Of a stretch of DNA of 64,000 bases, positions 60,948 through 64,000 are shown piece by piece. The notes beneath the pieces were generated by a model. The model was not told where the DNA came from. It saw only the letters and a program-made list of their open reading frames with translations, and did not search any database. Origin of the DNA: Cupriavidus pauculus (GTDB lineage Bacteria; Pseudomonadota; Gammaproteobacteria; Burkholderiales; Burkholderiaceae); the NCBI RefSeq assembly GCF_008693385.1, contig NZ_CP044067.1, forward strand, positions 2,027,501 to 2,091,500. Direction: 5' to 3'. Numbering within the stretch: position 1 is the stretch's first letter; each line of letters opens with the position of its first letter. The translations under genes and the position numbers were made by a program.

Positions 60948-61700
60948 ATGACCACCGACATCAATCTGTCCCTGTCGGCCGAGGCGACGGCCAGACTCAG
61001 AGCGGACTTCGACGCTTTTGTAAGGGTCTCGACGGGGCTCGATGCCGAGTTCGTGCCGCCCGCCTTCGACGACTTCCTGCGCGCGCGTCTGCTGCAGCAG
61101 GACGGCCCGCTGACCGAACGCGCCGTCATGCGGCTGCTGGCCAGCGGCGAGTACGGATGGGCGCGGAAGGTCTTCGACAAGCAATTGCCGAACGCGTTGT
61201 CGGCGCTGATGCGCGACGCGCAGCGCTTTGGCTTCGGCCTCGCCGTACAGCCCGAATGGACGCCCGCGCAGCGCGTCGAACACGCGCGCGAGTGGGCGCA
61301 GCAGATTCTCAGCGAAGCCGGGGCCGATGCGGCCTTCACGGAAGCGCTGGCCGCGCAGATCGCCGCCAGCGCCGTCGATGTCCGCACGATAGAGGAACGC
61401 ATGCGCACGCCGGCGTGGCGCATCGCGGACAGCCTGCGCCAGCGGGCCTACGACCTCATGTACGCGTTGCAGACCGAACAGAGCGAGGCGCTGGGGCGCA
61501 GCAAGGTGGGCGAGATGCGCGCGCTGCTGGGTCTCGCGCTCGAATACGGTTCTGTCAGCGCGGATGAGGCCGCGCGCGTTCTGGAGCAGGTGGAACGTGC
61601 GCGGCCGCATCTGTTCCGCGAGGCACCGGACGACATCTTTTCGCGCCTCGCGGCCTGGTTGCGGCAGCTCTTTAGTCAAGCCGCACCCTTGCGTCAATAG
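60948..61700 (+). CDS. Protein of unknown function upstream of flhDC
   Basis: A 250-residue helical, alanine- and arginine-rich protein without signal peptide or membrane segment. I do not recognise a family. The ATG at 60948 is preferred to a TTG at 60933; no clear ribosome site is seen for either, as the terminator stem ends just before. Codon use and length support a real gene. It lies between the chemotaxis unit and the flagellar master operon; a link to motility is only positional. Confidence 0.7.
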   Translation: MTTDINLSLSAEATARLRADFDAFVRVSTGLDAEFVPPAFDDFLRARLLQQDGPLTERAVMRLLASGEYGWARKVFDKQLPNALSALMRDAQRFGFGLAVQPEWTPAQRVEHAREWAQQILSEAGADAAFTEALAAQIAASAVDVRTIEERMRTPAWRIADSLRQRAYDLMYALQTEQSEALGRSKVGEMRALLGLALEYGSVSADEAARVLEQVERARPHLFREAPDDIFSRLAAWLRQLFSQAAPLRQ

Positions 61701-62099
61701 TGGAATGCATCGGCGCGGACAAGGCCTGTATCTCATCCGTCACAACCAGTTGTCGGCGGTGATACCGCCTTATACGTAAACGCGCGTTAACTACATGTCT
61801 GACATCTGTGCTGTTACAAATTAGCGGGGCTATGTCTTTTCCATACGACATTTGTTCCCCCCCAACCTAAGTAGGGATTGGCATTGCGGGCCGATTGCCG
61901 ATATAAACGTAACAGTTTCACTTACACTCTGTAACATCTGTAACGCTTCAGAGATGTAGGTGATACCGGGCGTAGTTCCTATTGTCGTACGTCGTACCCA
62001 TCGCACACGCACAGCAACGATCTGGTCGCCGACACAGCTTCAAACGTGTCGGTAAGCGCCGGACAAGCGGTCGAAGGGTTTTTTGGTAGCGGGGAAAAA
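61701..62099 (+). promoter_or_regulatory. Promoter region of flhDC
   Basis: This 399-base spacer holds no gene I can support and is AT-rich for this genome. It includes GGCGGT-GAT-ACCGCC (61755-61769) and two TGTAAC direct repeats near 61930-61942, next to a TTTCACTTACAC stretch. Long, many-input leaders are usual before flhDC. Confidence 0.6.
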
Positions 62100-62417
62100 T
62101 TGGAAAGCAGTGAAGTTCTCCAGGAGATCAGGGAGGTTAACCTCGCCTATCTGCTGCTCGCGCAACGACTGGTGCGCGAAAACCAGGTGGAAGCCATGTT
62201 CAGGCTTGGCGTCAGCAAGGAAATTGCTGAGATTCTTGCCAAACTGACATCGGCGCAGCTCGTCAAGCTGGCGGCATCGAATATGGTGCTGTGCAGGTTC
62301 CGTTTCGACGATCATGCGCTGCTATCCACGCTCACTCACACGGCCAAGAGCCATGATATGCAGCAGATCCATGCTGCAATCCTGCTTGCCCGGCAACCTG
62401 TGGAGCAGCTCAATTGA
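62100..62417 (+). CDS. flhD: Flagellar master regulator FlhD
   Basis: A 105-residue FlhD if the TTG at 62100 is the start: [23 protein letters not shown] is the normal first helix, and GCGGGG lies just before. A GTG at 62046 would add 18 atypical residues. [26 protein letters not shown] and [10 protein letters not shown] follow, as in other FlhD. With FlhC it forms the complex that turns on class II flagellar genes. Its stop overlaps the flhC start (TTGA). Confidence 0.93.
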   Translation: MESSEVLQEIREVNLAYLLLAQRLVRENQVEAMFRLGVSKEIAEILAKLTSAQLVKLAASNMVLCRFRFDDHALLSTLTHTAKSHDMQQIHAAILLARQPVEQLN

Positions 62418-63019
62418 CCGCTCTCCTTCAGGCCCAGCCGGCCCGCAGTTTCACGGCGACTCCCGTACCCAACCGAAAAAGTGTCCTGCAGGATGCCAAC
62501 CAGACCCAGCTCGCCATCGAGCTGATCGGCCTGGGTGCGCGTCTTCAGGTGCTCGAAGCCGAGACCACGCTCTCGCGCGACCGGTTGATCCGTCTCTACA
62601 AGGAGCTCCGCGGCGCCTCGCCGCCCAAGGGCATGCTCCCGTTCTCGACAGACTGGTTCACGACCTGGCTGCCGAATATCCATTCGTCCCTGTTCTTCTC
62701 CGCTTACCAGTTCATGGTGCAGGAAGGCGAGACGTCGGGTATCCGCGCCGTGGTGGCGAGCTATCGCCTGTACCTCGAGCACGTTTCGCTGCTGGGCGGC
62801 GAAATTGTCTTAAGTTTCACCCGTGCCTGGACGTTAGTACGGTTTTTCGAGAGCAATATGCTGCAGCTTTCCACGTGCACATGCTGCGGCGGACAGTTCG
62901 TGACGCATGCCTATGAGCCGCACGCGAACTTTGTCTGCAGCCTGTGCCGTCCGCCCTCACGGGCAGGGAAAGTCAAGAAGCTCTCGAAGGACGCCGTAGC
63001 CGCGCAGACCCACGCCTGA
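62414..63019 (+). CDS. flhC: Flagellar master regulator FlhC
   Basis: A 201-residue FlhC. The four zinc cysteines are in [12 protein letters not shown] and [28 protein letters not shown] and [18 protein letters not shown] are typical. Translation begins with TTG at 62414, inside the flhD stop (TTGA), so the two are coupled. It binds DNA together with FlhD. Confidence 0.95.
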   Translation: MTALLQAQPARSFTATPVPNRKSVLQDANQTQLAIELIGLGARLQVLEAETTLSRDRLIRLYKELRGASPPKGMLPFSTDWFTTWLPNIHSSLFFSAYQFMVQEGETSGIRAVVASYRLYLEHVSLLGGEIVLSFTRAWTLVRFFESNMLQLSTCTCCGGQFVTHAYEPHANFVCSLCRPPSRAGKVKKLSKDAVAAQTHA

Positions 63020-63050
63020 TTCCCAGGCGACGTCCGCGGCGGCAAGGCGG

Positions 63051-63086
63051 GCCCCGAGATCGGGGCGCGCGGTGACCCCGCGCGCC
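63051..63086 (+). repeat. Two overlapping hairpins between flhC and motA
   Basis: GCCCCGA-GA-TCGGGGC (63051-63066) and GGCGCGCGG-TGACC-CCGCGCGCC (63064-63086) share three bases, so both cannot be fully formed at once. They lie in the 120-base gap before motA. Confidence 0.55.
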
Positions 63087-63139
63087 TGTACGAAGGGCCC
63101 TTGTGCGCTGACGCGTGTTTTCTAGACGGGGATCCGATC

Positions 63140-64000
63140 GTGCTTGTAGTTCTTGGCTATGTCGTCGTGCTTGGTGCGGTGCTGGGCGGGTATGCCATCA
63201 CCGGCGGCCACATGGGCGCGCTTTACCAACCGGCGGAACTCATCATCATCGGTGGTGCAGCGGTCGGCGCATTCATCAGTACCAACAGCGGCAAGGCCAT
63301 CAAGGGGACCATGAAGGCCCTGCCCAAGCTGTTGCGCGGCTCCAAGTACAACAAGGAGCTTTACCTGGACGTGATGGCACTGCTGTACGTGCTGCTGTCC
63401 AAGGCGCGCCGCGAGGGCATCCTGTTCCTCGAGAAGGAAATCGCCGACCCTGCCGCGAGCAGCGTGTTCAGCCAGTACCCACGTATCCTGGCCGACGCGG
63501 TGATGATGGAATTCCTCACCGACTATCTGCGCATGATGGTCAACGGCAACATGAACGCGTTCGAGATCGAGGCGCTCATGGACCACGAAATCGAAACGTA
63601 TCGCCACGAGGCCGAGGTCCCCGCCCATGCGCTGTCGCGCGTCGGCGACGGCCTGCCGGCCTTCGGTATCGTCGCCGCGGTGATGGGCGTGGTGCATGCA
63701 CTGGCCTCCGCCGATCTGCCGCCGGCCGAACTCGGCGCACTGATCGCCCACGCGATGGTCGGTACGTTCCTCGGTATTTTGCTCGCTTACGGTTTTGTCT
63801 CGCCGCTGGCCGCTCGCATCGAGCAGCAGGTGGACGAGAGCGTGAAGATGTACGAGTGCATCAAGGTCACGCTGCTTGCCTCGCTCAACGGTTATGCGCC
63901 GCTGGTTGCCGTGGAGTTCGGCCGCAAGGTCCTGTACTCCACCGTGCGTCCGTCCTTCCTTGAACTCGACGACCACGTTCGCGAAGTCAAGAGCCTGACC
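63140..64000 (+). CDS. motA: Flagellar motor stator protein MotA (3' end outside window)
   Basis: The first 287 residues are visible and no stop occurs before the window ends. LVVLGYVVVLGAVLGGYAITGG is helix 1, PAELIIIGGAAVGAFI helix 2, and the cytoplasmic loop is followed by GDGLPAFGIVAAVMGVVHAL and GILLAYGFVSPLAARIE, helices 3 and 4 of MotA. With MotB it forms the ion-driven stator. It begins with GTG at 63140 after CGGGGA. It follows flhDC in the same direction, and no FliA box is seen before it, so it may be read with flhDC. Confidence 0.94.
   Translation, partial: MLVVLGYVVVLGAVLGGYAITGGHMGALYQPAELIIIGGAAVGAFISTNSGKAIKGTMKALPKLLRGSKYNKELYLDVMALLYVLLSKARREGILFLEKEIADPAASSVFSQYPRILADAVMMEFLTDYLRMMVNGNMNAFEIEALMDHEIETYRHEAEVPAHALSRVGDGLPAFGIVAAVMGVVHALASADLPPAELGALIAHAMVGTFLGILLAYGFVSPLAARIEQQVDESVKMYECIKVTLLASLNGYAPLVAVEFGRKVLYSTVRPSFLELDDHVREVKSLT

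Overview
The window looks like chromosomal DNA of a high-GC betaproteobacterium of the Burkholderiaceae, most likely Cupriavidus or a close relative. The reasons are the rRNA sequence, a Bug-type solute receptor, the flhDC-motA order, a PcaR-type beta-ketoadipate module, H-NS of the short betaproteobacterial form and a complete tad locus. This placement is inference; no database was searched. Almost all of the window is ordinary coding sequence with short spacers. No insertion sequence, prophage, CRISPR array or tRNA was found.

Layout. 1-1881: 3' part of a 23S rRNA gene, 5S rRNA and the operon terminator. 1.9-7.5 kb: GIY-YIG protein, ohr/ohrR peroxide module, a Do-family protease, a small unknown gene, and a marR-MFS efflux pair with a clear operator. 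7.5-11.7 kb: a moxR-DUF58-transglutaminase operon. 11.9-17.3 kb: Fe/2OG dioxygenase, PcaR-like IclR regulator, LysR regulator, a small repeat protein, YggT, MarR and a dienelactone-hydrolase-type enzyme. 17.4-26.3 kb: two different TpsB/ShlB-type outer-membrane transporters without a classical TpsA partner, a secreted protein, a PLD-type nuclease, dodecin, and a divergent pair of paralogous glycine-rich repeat lipoproteins. The first transporter has a frameshift near its 3' end.

26.7-39 kb: a tad (Flp pilus) locus in the order flp-tadE-cpaB-cpaC-cpaE-cpaF-tadB-tadC-tadD-DUF3613-tadG, closed by a sigma-54 activator with a VpsR-like front domain. No prepilin peptidase is encoded in it. 39-43.3 kb: sbcDC. 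43.6-48.2 kb: pcaIJF for the last two steps of the beta-ketoadipate pathway, then an SDR and a Bug receptor. A PcaR-like operator lies before pcaI, and a related palindrome lies before the IclR gene at 13 kb, which suggests that the two distant loci are linked.

48.3-53.2 kb: small unknown gene, padR facing a nitronate monooxygenase gene (stop codons overlap), a tyrosine-recombinase-like protein with changed catalytic residues, galE and H-NS. 53.6-64 kb: chemotaxis and motility: two MCPs with a C-terminal NWxxF-like tether, an EAL protein with degenerate GGDEF, a CheY-like receiver behind a near-consensus FliA promoter embedded in an inverted repeat, cheW, an unknown gene, the flagellar master regulator flhDC, and motA cut by the window edge.

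The most unusual material is the TpsB/repeat-lipoprotein block (21-26.3 kb), the nested GTATAC palindrome at 4894-4933 and the hairpin/FliA promoter element at 57689-57763.
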